From contig NZ_JAJPRF010000001.1 of assembly GCF_021206925.1 (NCBI RefSeq), forward strand, positions 186,001 through 250,000: DNA of 64,000 nucleotides, written 5' to 3'. Below the pieces are notes generated by a model. It saw only the letters and a program-made list of their open reading frames with translations. It was not told the origin of the DNA and ran no database searches. Below are positions 33,314 through 42,961 of the stretch, in pieces; position 1 is the stretch's first letter, and every line of letters begins with the position of its first letter. The stretch is from Rhodoflexus caldus (GTDB taxonomy: Bacteria; Bacteroidota; Bacteroidia; Cytophagales; Thermoflexibacteraceae). The position numbers were made by a program, and so were the translations under genes.

Positions 33314-36300
33314 TTATATCCTCACCGAAAACCCGATAACAAGAACGTCGTCCTGTTGCAACTCTGCTCCTTTCCAACTGCTAAACGCATTGCTGACGTG
33401 CTGTTCCTGTTCGTTCATAGGTAGCTTGGCAGCCTCTTGCAGCAATTCTTTGAAACGACGCGATGAGAATTTTTTATTGTCAGTACCGCCGAACTGGTCG
33501 CGGAAACCATCGGAAAAGAGGTAAAAGTAATTTTCGCCTGCTTTCAAGGGAACGAAATGGGTTGTAAACAGTTGCTCATCTTTGCTTTGCGAGCCGCCAA
33601 TGGACTTTCTGTCTGCCTTCAATTCTTCTATGCCGCTGTCGGTTAAGTAATAAAGCGGATTTCTTGCTCCCGCGAAAAATAACTGCCTGTTTGGCTTATC
33701 AATGGTGCAGAGTGCAATATCCAATCCATCCAAATTATCGGTCTGGTTTTGTTTCAATACAGTCTTAATTTGTACGTGCAGTTCCTGTAAAATATAACCC
33801 GGGTCGGTTATGCGGCGCGTGGCTACAATTTCATTCAATAAATTATTGGCAATCAACGACATGAAAGCACCGGGCACGCCATGTCCGGTACAATCTACGG
33901 CAGCAATCAGGCGCAATCCTGCCACTTCGGCACACCAATAAAAATCACCGCTGACAACATCCTTTGGCAGATATACAATGAAAGACTGAGGGAATAACTC
34001 CTTGAACTTTTCTTGGGTAGGCAACATTGCATCCTGAATGCGCTTAGCATAGCGGATGCTGGACATTACCTTGTGGTTTTGCTGTTCCAACAACAACGAT
34101 TTATGACTCAACTCTTCGTTTCGCGCCTCTATTTCTTCTTTCTGCTGCTTGATTTCCTCTGTGCGCTCTGCTACAATGGCTTCCAAACGGTTTTTTTCGC
34201 GCACCAGTCTGATGGTGTAAAGTTTAACGGCTATCGCAATGATGCCTGCCAGCGCCAACAGATATGCCAGAATTGCCCACCACCGAAAATAAACGGGCGG
34301 CTGAACAACAAAGCGCAGTTGCAAAGGTTTACTGATGTGGAAAGCGCCCTGTTGCAAAGCCCTGATTTCCAAGGTATATGTACCTGTTTTTATTTGTGGA
34401 AACAATAATTCTCTGCCGACAGGTTGCCACGGTTCGTTCCCTTCCGATGCCAAGCGGTATTCATACTTAATCTTATTGGCAGGATAGGCAAGCGAGGCAA
34501 AAAAGGCTTTTAAATAGCTGTTGTGTGCAAATTGGTAGATGCTGTCTTGATGAAAATAAACAGTCCGACCGTTATTCTCGATATGCAAGAATACAGGACG
34601 CGGTGTTTCCTGAACGACAGCATTCCGCTGCTGGGTATATGCCACGCCGTCGGCTGTGCCTATCCACAATCGCCCGTCCATATCTGCCATGATACAGCGG
34701 TTAGCTATGTTCTTGGAAGGCAAGCCACTGCTTTCGTCAAACAGCAGCATCTCGCCGCGGCGATGCTGGTATTGCAACAAGCCCATATTCGTACCTAACC
34801 ATATGCTACCGTTAGTGCCGGCACAAATCGCCTGCACTTCCGTATCGGTTGCCAGTGGAATTTGACGGGTTGAATCACTGCCGTATTGTAATAAGCCATA
34901 ACTGCCGCTCAGCCATATCTTCCCGTCGGTATCAAAAGCAATATCCTCTATGCGAACCTCAACCTGCCCCTGCGTAGCGAGCGGTTTGCTAATATTGACA
35001 AACCTGTCTTGGCTGCGGTCATAACGGTACAAATACGCCCGAGGACTGCCTCCGCCTGCCAAAAGGTTGCCGTCCTTGTCTTGACGAACCACATATACAT
35101 TAGAAGTCAAACCTTGACTTTTACCGTACAATTTGATTGCCAACTGTGGTGTAATCTTGACTACATCGGCATTTGAACACACCCAAATATTGCCTTCGCT
35201 GTCGTTTTGCATATAGACAATTTTGGATATCATCGCTGCAAGGTTGATTTCATCTGTTTTATTGCCCTGTATCCGAAAAATGCGTGCATCGGAAGTGCCC
35301 ACCCAAAGCCCGTCAGCAGTTTTCAGCACTGCAAAAATATCTTTGGAGTTCAGTTGCGATGATTGCAACAACCTGCTGACATCGCCTGTATTGCGGCTGT
35401 TGATACGGCATAAAACAGCCCCCTCGGTTGCATAAATTAAGCCGTCGTTGCCTTGCGTGATGGCAAGCACATAGCTGCGCTCGAAGGGCACAACTAAGGG
35501 GGCAAAGTAGCTGCGATGGAGTAAAGCAATGCCTTCATCGGAACTCACCCAATAATTTCCCGCCTCATCTATGACAACATCGTTGATGACTTTGTAAGGT
35601 AAACTGCCAAATGCAAGAGGTTGCAAGTTACCCTTGCGCATATCTGCGAAGAAAAGCCCTTTATTCCAAGTCCCAATCAAGCACTTGCCCGAAGCATCGG
35701 CACGCAAGAAAGAAACATTGGGCATGTCAAAAAGCTGTTGTACCTCGGCAGTTCCGTCTGCTGTCGGCTTAATTTCAAACACGCCCTTTTCCGTACCTAT
35801 CCAAAGCACATTGCCATTGCTGATAAGCGCACTGCATACAGAAAAAGGAGTATTCACCAAATTTACTTTGACAAACTGATTGGTTGTTTCGTCAAATCGG
35901 AAAAGGTTGCCGCGCTGTGAGGCCACATAGATGCTGCCATCAGAGGTTTCAGCCGGCGAAAATGAGCGATTCCAACTGGTAGTGCGGTCGTTAATGGTAA
36001 AAAAATAGTGCGCCACCTCCCCATCGGCACGCACACAGGAAACAGCTTGGTCTTCACCTACCCACAGCCGTTGCCTGCTGTCTTCAAACAATGCTTTGGG
36101 AGAGGTAATGGCTCGCGGAAGGGGCTCGGAGGTAACCACTAACCAATCGCTGAAAGCAACCGTATCGGGCAGACTAACGATTCGGGTTACGCCTTTGTCA
36201 TGTGCAATCAGCAAATCGCCATTTTTGCGCCGTATAATGTGCTTGGCATAGTTGCTGGGTAATACTTTATTGAAATGGCGAAACTCTTTCCCGTCAAAGC

Positions 36301-36505
36301 GCACAACTCCCGCATCGCAAGCAATCCAAATAAAACCATGAGCATCATAGCTGATTGATTTTGTCAGATTGGTAGGCAGCCCCTGCTCTACTTGGTACAA
36401 CTCAGCCCGATAATATTGGGCTGTAACACTGCCGGAGTAGCAACCAATACATCCGAAAAACAGGATATACCATAGGGGCGTTGCAATACTGATGTGCGAA
36501 AGCAT
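33314..36505 (-). CDS. Two-component-regulator propeller fused to SpoIIE (PP2C) phosphatase
   Basis: A 1063-residue signalling protein. A signal peptide (to about residue 29) precedes an extracytoplasmic beta-propeller with repeated strands such as HGFIWIACDAGVVRFD and GSIWLGTNMGLLQY (about 35-640), then a Y_Y_Y-type domain (~645-735), one membrane helix (about 740-765, WAILAYLLALAGIIAIAV), a coiled coil (~770-825) and a C-terminal SpoIIE phosphatase with VSGDFYW, VDCTGHGVPGAFMS and FLFSDGFRDQFGG. It probably senses an external ligand and dephosphorylates a Ser/Thr-phosphorylated partner. No kinase or partner switch is adjacent. Confidence 0.92.
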   Translation of the reverse strand: MLSHISIATPLWYILFFGCIGCYSGSVTAQYYRAELYQVEQGLPTNLTKSISYDAHGFIWIACDAGVVRFDGKEFRHFNKVLPSNYAKHIIRRKNGDLLIAHDKGVTRIVSLPDTVAFSDWLVVTSEPLPRAITSPKALFEDSRQRLWVGEDQAVSCVRADGEVAHYFFTINDRTTSWNRSFSPAETSDGSIYVASQRGNLFRFDETTNQFVKVNLVNTPFSVCSALISNGNVLWIGTEKGVFEIKPTADGTAEVQQLFDMPNVSFLRADASGKCLIGTWNKGLFFADMRKGNLQPLAFGSLPYKVINDVVIDEAGNYWVSSDEGIALLHRSYFAPLVVPFERSYVLAITQGNDGLIYATEGAVLCRINSRNTGDVSRLLQSSQLNSKDIFAVLKTADGLWVGTSDARIFRIQGNKTDEINLAAMISKIVYMQNDSEGNIWVCSNADVVKITPQLAIKLYGKSQGLTSNVYVVRQDKDGNLLAGGGSPRAYLYRYDRSQDRFVNISKPLATQGQVEVRIEDIAFDTDGKIWLSGSYGLLQYGSDSTRQIPLATDTEVQAICAGTNGSIWLGTNMGLLQYQHRRGEMLLFDESSGLPSKNIANRCIMADMDGRLWIGTADGVAYTQQRNAVVQETPRPVFLHIENNGRTVYFHQDSIYQFAHNSYLKAFFASLAYPANKIKYEYRLASEGNEPWQPVGRELLFPQIKTGTYTLEIRALQQGAFHISKPLQLRFVVQPPVYFRWWAILAYLLALAGIIAIAVKLYTIRLVREKNRLEAIVAERTEEIKQQKEEIEARNEELSHKSLLLEQQNHKVMSSIRYAKRIQDAMLPTQEKFKELFPQSFIVYLPKDVVSGDFYWCAEVAGLRLIAAVDCTGHGVPGAFMSLIANNLLNEIVATRRITDPGYILQELHVQIKTVLKQNQTDNLDGLDIALCTIDKPNRQLFFAGARNPLYYLTDSGIEELKADRKSIGGSQSKDEQLFTTHFVPLKAGENYFYLFSDGFRDQFGGTDNKKFSSRRFKELLQEAAKLPMNEQEQHVSNAFSSWKGAELQQDDVLVIGFSVRI

Positions 36506-36548
36506 ATTGACCTGAAAATCTGATTTTTTTGATAAAAATCGCTATTTC

Positions 36549-36578
36549 CAAATATATTGTTTTTGTACCCTTTCCAAA
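36549..36578 (-). promoter_or_regulatory. Promoter of the propeller/SpoIIE gene
   Basis: Minus strand: TTTG (36578-36575), an 18-nt spacer, then TATATTTG (36556-36549), a full consensus match, 43 nt before the ATG. Confidence 0.65.
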
Positions 36579-36591
36579 AAAACGCTGCAAT

Positions 36592-36624
36592 AAAAAAAAC
36601 CGCCTGAAAATCTTCAGACGGTTT
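36592..36624 (-). terminator. rpoC terminator
   Basis: AAAACCG-CTGAA pairs with TTCAG-CGGTTTT around a 4-nt loop. On the minus strand it ends in eight T, shortly after the rpoC stop codon. Confidence 0.88.
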
Positions 36625-36647
36625 TCCGTAATTATTCAAAGCATTAA

Positions 36648-39600
36648 TTATATGTCCTGATAGTCTTTTGAGCGCACTTTAAACGCCTCTTTAGACTCCT
36701 GCATCTGGTCATAATCCTCTTTGGAGAACACCCGATTGTTTTGGAAGACTCTCATGCCCGTACCGGCAGGAATCAAATGTCCTACAATAACGTTCTCTTT
36801 CAAGCCTGTGAGGAAGTCGGTCTTACCGCGGATGGCAGCCTCGCTCAGCACTTTGGTAGTTTCTTGGAACGACGCGGCAGAAATCCAGCTCTTCGTACCC
36901 AATGATGCTTGCGTAATACCTTGCAAAGTTGGCTTAGATACGGCAGGTTGTGCGTCGCGCACCTTCACTAACTTCTGGTCTTTACGCTTCAGGCTTGAGT
37001 TCTCATCACGCAGTTTGCGGGCGCTGACAATCATGCCTTTTTTCATTGTGGTTGATTCACCGGCATCGGTAACAACCTTCTTGTCAAGAATGGAATCATT
37101 GGCTTCGCGGAACGTCCACTTGTCTACCACTTGTCCGGGCAGGAAGGTAGTATCGCCAGGGTCAATGATTTCTACTTTCTGCATCATCTGACGAACGATT
37201 ACCTCGAGGTGCTTGTCGTTGATTTTCACACCTTGCAAGCGGTAAACTTCCTGAATTTCATTCACCAGATACTCCTGAACGGCGGTCGGGCCTTTGATGG
37301 CCAAGATGTCGGCAGGCGTAATGGCACCATCGGAAAGCGGCATACCTGCTTTTACGTAGTCGTTTTCCTGCACGAGGATGTGCTTAGAAAGCGGCACCAT
37401 GTATTTCATCTGTACCCCTTCACGGCTCTTTACATAAATTTCGCGATTACCGCGTTTGATGCTGCCGTAGCTTACCTCGCCGTCAATTTCGCTTACAACG
37501 GCAGGGTTAGACGGGTTACGGGCTTCAAACAATTCCGTTACACGTGGCAGACCACCGGTAATGTCGCGGGTTTTGCCGATTGCACGCGGAATTTTCACCA
37601 GTACCTGACCTGCACGTATATGCTGGCCATTCTCAACTACCAAGTGAGAACCTACCGGCAAGTTGCTGCTTGCCTGCTCTCCGGTTTGCGGATTGCGAAC
37701 CGTAATCGTCGGGTTTTTAGAACGGTCTTTGGTTTCAATAATTACTTTTTCGCGGTGACCGGTCTGCTCGTCGTACTCTTCTTGGTAAGTAATGCCTTCC
37801 TCAATGGCCTCAAACTCAACGATACCGTCGTACTGTGAAAGGATAACGGCATTGAATGGGTCCCAGAAGCATATCTCCTGTCCTTTCTCTACCATATCGC
37901 CTTCTTTTACGCGCAGGAATGAACCGTAAGGCACGTTGTTGCTAATGAGTACTTGGCCGTTTTCAGGATTAACGATGCTTACCTCCGCAGAACGCGCCAT
38001 CACTACATCAATGCTTTCACCTTCGGCATTGGTGGTAGTAACCTTGCGCATTTCTTCAAACTTGATTTTGCCGCTGTATTTGGCAACAATGCTTGAATCT
38101 ACGGCAATGTTAGAAGCCGTACCACCCACGTGGAAAGTACGCAGTGTCAGCTGAGTACCCGGCTCACCGATAGACTGGGCAGCTACTACGCCCACCGCAT
38201 CACCTATCTGAGCAAGCTTGCCTGTGGCCAAGTTGCGACCGTAGCACTTGGCACATACGCCCTGCTTGGTTTCGCAGGTCAGCACCGAGCGAATTTCAAC
38301 AGATTCAATGCTGGTTTCCTCAATACGGCGTGCAATGTCCTCATCTATCTCTTGGCCTGACTCAACAATCAGTTCGTCGGTCAGTGGGTCGTACACATCG
38401 TGCACGGATACGCGCCCCAGGATACGCTCGGAAAGTTTCTCGATAACGTCTTCTTGGTCTTTCAGGGCTTCTACGGTCAGGCCGCGCAGTGTACCGCAGT
38501 CCTCTTCATTAACTACTACGTCTTGCGCAACGTCCACCAAACGACGGGTCAGATAACCGGCATCGGCGGTTTTCAAAGCTGTATCGGCCAAACCTTTACG
38601 CGCACCGTGAGTAGAAATGAAGTACTCCACAACGTCCAAACCTTCCTTAAAGTTAGAAAGGATGGGGTTCTCAATAATTTCACCCACCGAACCTTGCAGG
38701 TTTTTCTGAGGTTTCGCCATCAAGCCCCTCATACCGCCCAACTGACGGATTTGCTCGCGAGAACCACGTGCACCGGAGTGCATCATCATGTAAATGGAGT
38801 TGAAGCCGCCTTTGTCTTCTTCCAGCTGCTTCAACAGCGTATTGGTGATGCTGTTGTTCACGCGTGTCCAGATGTCAATAATCTGGTTGTAACGCTCGTT
38901 GTCGGTAATCAGACCCATGTAGTAGTTATTCCACACGGCATCTACTTCTTTCTTGGCTTCGGCAATCAGTTTGTGTTTCGATTCAGGAATCATAATATCA
39001 TCCAAACCGATAGAAAGACCGCCCTTGTAGGCAGTTTGGAAGCCAAGCTGTTTGATATCGTCCAAGAACTGAGCCGTGCGTGCCATACCCACAATTTTGA
39101 ATACGTGGGAAATGATACCCTGCAACTTTTTCTTGGTCAGTTCTTCATTAACAAAGCCTACTTCTTTGGGCACTACCTGGTTGAAAATTACGCGACCGGC
39201 AACAGTTTGTACTAATTTGGTTTCCAGTTGCTTGGTCTGCTCGTTGCGTACAGGTACGCGCACTTTGATATAGGCGTTCTTATCGAGTTGCCCTTCGTTG
39301 ATAGCAATAATTACCTCTTCGGGAGAGTAGAACGATTTGCCATCGCCTTTTACAGGATGCTCAGGCGTAGATTTACGTCCTTTGGAGAGGTAATACAAGC
39401 CCAATACCATGTCCTGAGAAGGTACGGCAATAGGCGAGCCGTTGGCAGGATTCAGAATGTTGTGAGAAGCCAGCATCAACAGCGATGCTTCCAGTATAGC
39501 CTCATGCCCCAGTGGCACGTGTACCGCCATTTGGTCGCCGTCAAAGTCGGCGTTGAAAGCCGTACAAACCAATGGGTGCAACTGAATCGCCTTACCTTCA

Positions 39601-40961
39601 ATCAGTTTTGGCTGGAACGCCTGAATACCTAAACGGTGGAGCGTCGGAGCACGGTTGAGCAGCACCGGATGGCCTTTCAAGACGTTTTCCAGAATATCCC
39701 ACACCACAGGCGACTTGCGGTCTACTATTTTCTTGGCAGATTTTACGGTTTTAACGATACCGCGCTCAATGAGTTTGCGGATGATAAACGGCTTAAACAG
39801 TTCAGCTGCCATATCTTTAGGCAAACCGCACTCGTGGAGTTTCAACTCAGGGCCTACCACAATTACCGAACGGCCGGAGTAATCCACACGTTTACCCAAC
39901 AGGTTTTGGCGGAAACGTCCCTGCTTGCCTTTCAGCATGTCTGAAAGTGATTTCAGCGCACGGTTGCCGTCTGAACGAACAGCATTTACTTTACGTGAGT
40001 TGTCAAACAGCGAATCAACCGCTTCTTGCAACATACGCTTTTCGTTGCGCAAAATCACCTCCGGCGCTTTAATATCTATCAAACGCTTCAAGCGGTTGTT
40101 GCGAATAATTACGCGGCGGTACAAGTCATTTAAGTCCGAAGTAGCAAAACGTCCGCCATCCAGAGGCACCAGCGGGCGCAGTTCAGGCGGAATCACAGGC
40201 ACCATGCGGATAATCATCCACTCGGGGCGATTTTCCACACGCGAGTTGGCGCTGCGGAAAGCTTCTACCACTTTGAGGCGTTTCAAGGCTTCTGACTTGC
40301 GCTGCTGAGAGCTGTCATTGGCAGCCATATCGCGCAGTTCGTAGGAAAGTTCATCCAAGTTCAATCGGGAAAGCATCATTTCCAATGCTTCTGCACCCAT
40401 TTTGGCAATGAACTTATCAGGATTGCTGTCTTCCAGTTGCTGATTTTCACGAGGCAGCATATCCAGTTTTTCCAAGTATTGTTCTTCGGTCAAGAAGTCG
40501 CCTTCTTTCAAATCCTTATGAATACCGGGCTGAATAACTACATAACGCTCGTAATAAATAATCTGGTCCAGTTTTTTTGTGGACAGACCTAACAGATAGC
40601 CGATTTTGTTGGGCAATGAGCGGAAATACCAGATGTGAGCCACCGGAATAACCAGCTGTATATGTCCCATACGCTCGCGGCGGACTTTTTTCTCCGTTAC
40701 TTCTACACCGCAGCGGTCGCAGATAATGCCTTTGTAGCGAATACGCTTGTATTTGCCACAATGACATTCCCAATCTTTCACCGGGCCAAAAATGCGCTCG
40801 CAAAACAAGCCTCCCATTTCGGGCTTGTAAGTGCGGTAATTAATGGTTTCGGGTTGTGTAACCTCGCCGTGAGAGCTTTCCAGAATGGATTCAGGAGAAG
40901 CAAGACTGATCGTGATTTTCGTAAAGTCGTTGCTAAACTTCTTGTTTTTCTTGAACGCCAT
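36648..40961 (-). CDS. rpoC: DNA-directed RNA polymerase subunit beta'
   Basis: The 1437-residue catalytic beta' subunit. The active-site motif [12 protein letters not shown] is present, as are the N-terminal zinc site ([20 protein letters not shown]), the second zinc site ([13 protein letters not shown]) and the bridge-helix region [20 protein letters not shown]. Length is normal for Bacteroidota. The gene normally follows rpoB directly, but here nothing precedes it on the minus strand; the next gene upstream is rplS, divergent. A -7 box lies just upstream, and a strong terminator follows. Confidence 0.98.
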   Translation of the reverse strand: MAFKKNKKFSNDFTKITISLASPESILESSHGEVTQPETINYRTYKPEMGGLFCERIFGPVKDWECHCGKYKRIRYKGIICDRCGVEVTEKKVRRERMGHIQLVIPVAHIWYFRSLPNKIGYLLGLSTKKLDQIIYYERYVVIQPGIHKDLKEGDFLTEEQYLEKLDMLPRENQQLEDSNPDKFIAKMGAEALEMMLSRLNLDELSYELRDMAANDSSQQRKSEALKRLKVVEAFRSANSRVENRPEWMIIRMVPVIPPELRPLVPLDGGRFATSDLNDLYRRVIIRNNRLKRLIDIKAPEVILRNEKRMLQEAVDSLFDNSRKVNAVRSDGNRALKSLSDMLKGKQGRFRQNLLGKRVDYSGRSVIVVGPELKLHECGLPKDMAAELFKPFIIRKLIERGIVKTVKSAKKIVDRKSPVVWDILENVLKGHPVLLNRAPTLHRLGIQAFQPKLIEGKAIQLHPLVCTAFNADFDGDQMAVHVPLGHEAILEASLLMLASHNILNPANGSPIAVPSQDMVLGLYYLSKGRKSTPEHPVKGDGKSFYSPEEVIIAINEGQLDKNAYIKVRVPVRNEQTKQLETKLVQTVAGRVIFNQVVPKEVGFVNEELTKKKLQGIISHVFKIVGMARTAQFLDDIKQLGFQTAYKGGLSIGLDDIMIPESKHKLIAEAKKEVDAVWNNYYMGLITDNERYNQIIDIWTRVNNSITNTLLKQLEEDKGGFNSIYMMMHSGARGSREQIRQLGGMRGLMAKPQKNLQGSVGEIIENPILSNFKEGLDVVEYFISTHGARKGLADTALKTADAGYLTRRLVDVAQDVVVNEEDCGTLRGLTVEALKDQEDVIEKLSERILGRVSVHDVYDPLTDELIVESGQEIDEDIARRIEETSIESVEIRSVLTCETKQGVCAKCYGRNLATGKLAQIGDAVGVVAAQSIGEPGTQLTLRTFHVGGTASNIAVDSSIVAKYSGKIKFEEMRKVTTTNAEGESIDVVMARSAEVSIVNPENGQVLISNNVPYGSFLRVKEGDMVEKGQEICFWDPFNAVILSQYDGIVEFEAIEEGITYQEEYDEQTGHREKVIIETKDRSKNPTITVRNPQTGEQASSNLPVGSHLVVENGQHIRAGQVLVKIPRAIGKTRDITGGLPRVTELFEARNPSNPAVVSEIDGEVSYGSIKRGNREIYVKSREGVQMKYMVPLSKHILVQENDYVKAGMPLSDGAITPADILAIKGPTAVQEYLVNEIQEVYRLQGVKINDKHLEVIVRQMMQKVEIIDPGDTTFLPGQVVDKWTFREANDSILDKKVVTDAGESTTMKKGMIVSARKLRDENSSLKRKDQKLVKVRDAQPAVSKPTLQGITQASLGTKSWISAASFQETTKVLSEAAIRGKTDFLTGLKENVIVGHLIPAGTGMRVFQNNRVFSKEDYDQMQESKEAFKVRSKDYQDI

Positions 40962-40992
40962 GTATAGTGATGCAGTTTATGCTTTGAACCAG

Positions 40993-41000
40993 CAAAGTTA
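40993..41000 (-). promoter_or_regulatory. -7 box (TAACTTTG) before rpoC
   Basis: An exact TAnnTTTG match 31 nt before the rpoC ATG. The nearest upstream TTG is 28 nt away, further than usual. It supports transcription of rpoC from its own promoter. Confidence 0.45.
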
Positions 41001-41085
41001 GTGTAAAAAAGCATTTTAACCATATTTGCAAGTTTTTTTCCGGTTTTTTTTCAGCATTTATTGCTTAAATTTCAACGAGATAGCG

Positions 41086-41114
41086 TTGTTTTTATGTAAA
41101 AGATACTACATTTG
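41086..41114 (+). promoter_or_regulatory. Promoter of rplS
   Basis: TTG (41086-41088), an 18-nt spacer, then TACATTTG (41107-41114), a complete Bacteroidota consensus, 36 nt before the ATG. Confidence 0.7.
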
Positions 41115-41150
41115 CAGTCCTTTTTTGAAGGCATGTAAATCCGTAGCGTC

Positions 41151-41507
41151 ATGAACGATTTGATAAAATTAGTAGAAAAAGAGTATGCAGGCAAAAGAGC
41201 TGATATTCCTGCATTCAAAGCCGGCGATACCATCAATGTACACGTGAAAATTGTGGAAGGCAATAAAGAGCGTATCCAGCAATTTCAAGGCGTAGTGATT
41301 CAGCGCAAGAATACCAGCACCAACGGCGAAACTTTTACCGTGCGTAAAATTTCTAACGGCGTAGGCGTTGAGCGTATTTTCCCTATCATTTCGCCAAGCA
41401 TTGATAAAATTGAGTTGGTACGCCGCGGTTCGGTGCGCCGCGCAAGAATTTACTATCTGCGCAGCCTCTCCGGCAAAGCCGCTCGTATCAAGGAAAAACT
41501 GAACTAA
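41151..41507 (+). CDS. rplS: 50S ribosomal protein L19
   Basis: A 118-residue protein of the large subunit located at the interface with the 30S subunit. [34 protein letters not shown] and [19 protein letters not shown] are the family signatures. Usually in an operon with trmD, rimM and rpsP; here it stands alone with its own promoter and terminator. Confidence 0.98.
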   Translation: MNDLIKLVEKEYAGKRADIPAFKAGDTINVHVKIVEGNKERIQQFQGVVIQRKNTSTNGETFTVRKISNGVGVERIFPIISPSIDKIELVRRGSVRRARIYYLRSLSGKAARIKEKLN

Positions 41508-41529
41508 TTGTTTTTCCCTCAATGGGGTC

Positions 41530-41560
41530 GCCAACAGTTGCAAAGCTGTTGGCTTTTTTT
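41530..41560 (+). terminator. rplS terminator
   Basis: GCCAACAG pairs with CTGTTGGC around an 8-nt loop, followed by seven T. Confidence 0.92.
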
Positions 41561-41596
41561 GTTTACTTGCAGTTAAAATAACTACACTACTGGCTT

Positions 41597-41922
41597 ATGA
41601 CTACCCGTCCGCCAAACAAAACGCTCTTTTTCATCTAATCCATTCTTGGTGGCATATTCGTTTTTGCACTGGCAGTCCTCCCTACCCACAGCCTTTGTGG
41701 AAATCCGATTGAATGCGGCTGATGCGCGCCCCATAGCAAGGAAGACTTGCTTTATTTCCTATTGCCACTATTCAGTGCTCCGGTGGGGGCTTTGCTGGGC
41801 GGCATTTTGCTTGGCGACATCGCAAAGAACAAAACTTCAAGGCTGTACTGAAGGAATTGGGCATTGCGGTAATTGTGTTTTTTGTGGTGCTGGTGCTCAT
41901 AGCAAGCAACTTCTGCAAGTGA
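41597..41922 (+). pseudogene. Decayed gene for a small membrane protein
   Basis: From an ATG at 41597 one frame reads MTTRPPNKTLFFI, stop (TAA, 41636-41638), then SILGGIFVFALAVLPTHSLC and GNPIECG, stop (TGA, 41720-41722), then CAPHSKEDLLYFLLPLFSAP and VGALLGGILLGDIAKNK. The frame then shifts by -1 near 41822-41838 and continues FKAVLKELGIAVIVFFVVLV LIASNFCK to a TGA at 41920. Joined, the pieces give about 107 residues with three hydrophobic segments. Two stops and one frameshift make it a pseudogene; the intact family is not recognised. No base or codon sign of recent transfer is evident. Confidence 0.65.
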
Positions 41923-41942
41923 ATCGGCCGCTGCCATAAAAA

Positions 41943-41972
41943 AATCCCGACAGTTATATGCCTGTCAGGATT
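41943..41972 (-). terminator. gldN terminator
   Basis: AATCCCGACAG pairs with CTGTCAGGATT; on the minus strand the stem is followed by seven T. It shares the core of the dispersed hairpins. Confidence 0.8.
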
Positions 41973-41996
41973 CTTTTATATGCAATTTTTAAAAGA

Positions 41997-42854
41997 TTAA
42001 TACTCCCAAAGTTGCGCCTCAAAATCAAGCAACGCATACTCTATTTGTAAAGAAGCATACAGAGCCAAATCGCCGTCGCCATAGATATCTATAATGGTTG
42101 CATCTTCGCTGTTAGAGTATTTAGTCAAATGCGCAGCAAACAGTCGCAAATCAAATGCCTCTGCCATATTGCGGTGCTCTTTCGGGTTCGCATTATTGAA
42201 CCATATCGCATCAGGATTATCCTTAAAAACGTTTTCTACGAGCTCCTTATAAGAGAAAGATGCAATGGGAAGGTCGGCTTTTTGATTGATTTCAAAGGGT
42301 ACAAGTAATGTGATACTCTGTATATCCCGATACATGCGCGAACGCTTTTTATCAAAAATCAAATCTTCTTTTAATTCTAACAAGTACAACTCTTTACCGG
42401 GAAGATATGTATCAGGGCCTGCGGGCGTTGCATTGTCGTCTCCGTCGCTAAACTCATTACCCCAACCGCCCCCATCATCTTCTACCCCAAAACCAAGCGC
42501 TTTCTCTTCTTCGGTAAGACCGTCTCCGGCAGAGGGTCTTGTGATTTTAGCCATAAACTCCTCATAGCTCAAACGAGTTTTCAAAGAGTCGTCCACAAAT
42601 GGCCTGATGATACCTGTCTTTACAGCTTCAATAATAATTCTTGTAATTTCATGTCCCTTGGCATTTAATGGCTTGTTCTGTTTTTCACGCAAGTCTATAC
42701 GCCACCAAAGCCTTTTGCTAAATAACTGATCGTGGTACTTGATAGGACGAAGCGAGTTTGAGTTATACCCGAATTCATCTCTTTCCTGCGCATAGGATAT
42801 GGTTGCAGAAACCATTACACATGCTGCTGCTACTAACCTAATCAACGATTTCAT
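41997..42854 (-). CDS. gldN: Type IX secretion / gliding motility protein GldN (PorN)
   Basis: A 285-residue periplasmic protein with a signal peptide (ending ISYAQE). LRPIKYHDQLFSKRLWWRID and REKQNKPLNAKGHEITRIII are characteristic of GldN, which forms, with GldK, a ring beneath the outer membrane in type IX secretion. A stretch rich in Asp and Gly (about 120-140) is a variable insertion. Last gene of the gldKLMN cluster, separated from gldM by 107 bp that contain a strong hairpin. Confidence 0.95.
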   Translation of the reverse strand: MKSLIRLVAAACVMVSATISYAQERDEFGYNSNSLRPIKYHDQLFSKRLWWRIDLREKQNKPLNAKGHEITRIIIEAVKTGIIRPFVDDSLKTRLSYEEFMAKITRPSAGDGLTEEEKALGFGVEDDGGGWGNEFSDGDDNATPAGPDTYLPGKELYLLELKEDLIFDKKRSRMYRDIQSITLLVPFEINQKADLPIASFSYKELVENVFKDNPDAIWFNNANPKEHRNMAEAFDLRLFAAHLTKYSNSEDATIIDIYGDGDLALYASLQIEYALLDFEAQLWEY

Positions 42855-42900
42855 ATGATAGATATTTTAGACATTCATAACAATAAATATGCCGCTCGAT

Positions 42901-42943
42901 AAAAAGAAAGCCCTTTTCATGAAAGATGAAAAGGACTTTCTTT
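42901..42943 (-). terminator. Hairpin between gldM and gldN
   Basis: AAAGAAAG-CCTTTTCAT pairs with ATGAAAAGG-CTTTCTTT around a short loop, and on the minus strand a T-rich arm follows. It could end part of the transcription after gldM or protect the mRNA end. Confidence 0.65.
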
Positions 42944-42961
42944 ATACAAACCGCAAAACTG

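Noticed and set aside
38400-39215. Long plus-strand open frame inside rpoC
   Set aside because: Antisense to highly conserved rpoC codons, low complexity in hydrophobic residues, and no family-like motif.
41720-41722. In-frame TGA flanked by cysteines, as a possible selenocysteine codon
   Set aside because: The same frame also has a TAA upstream and a frameshift downstream, so decay explains it better, and no SECIS-like hairpin was evident just after the TGA.
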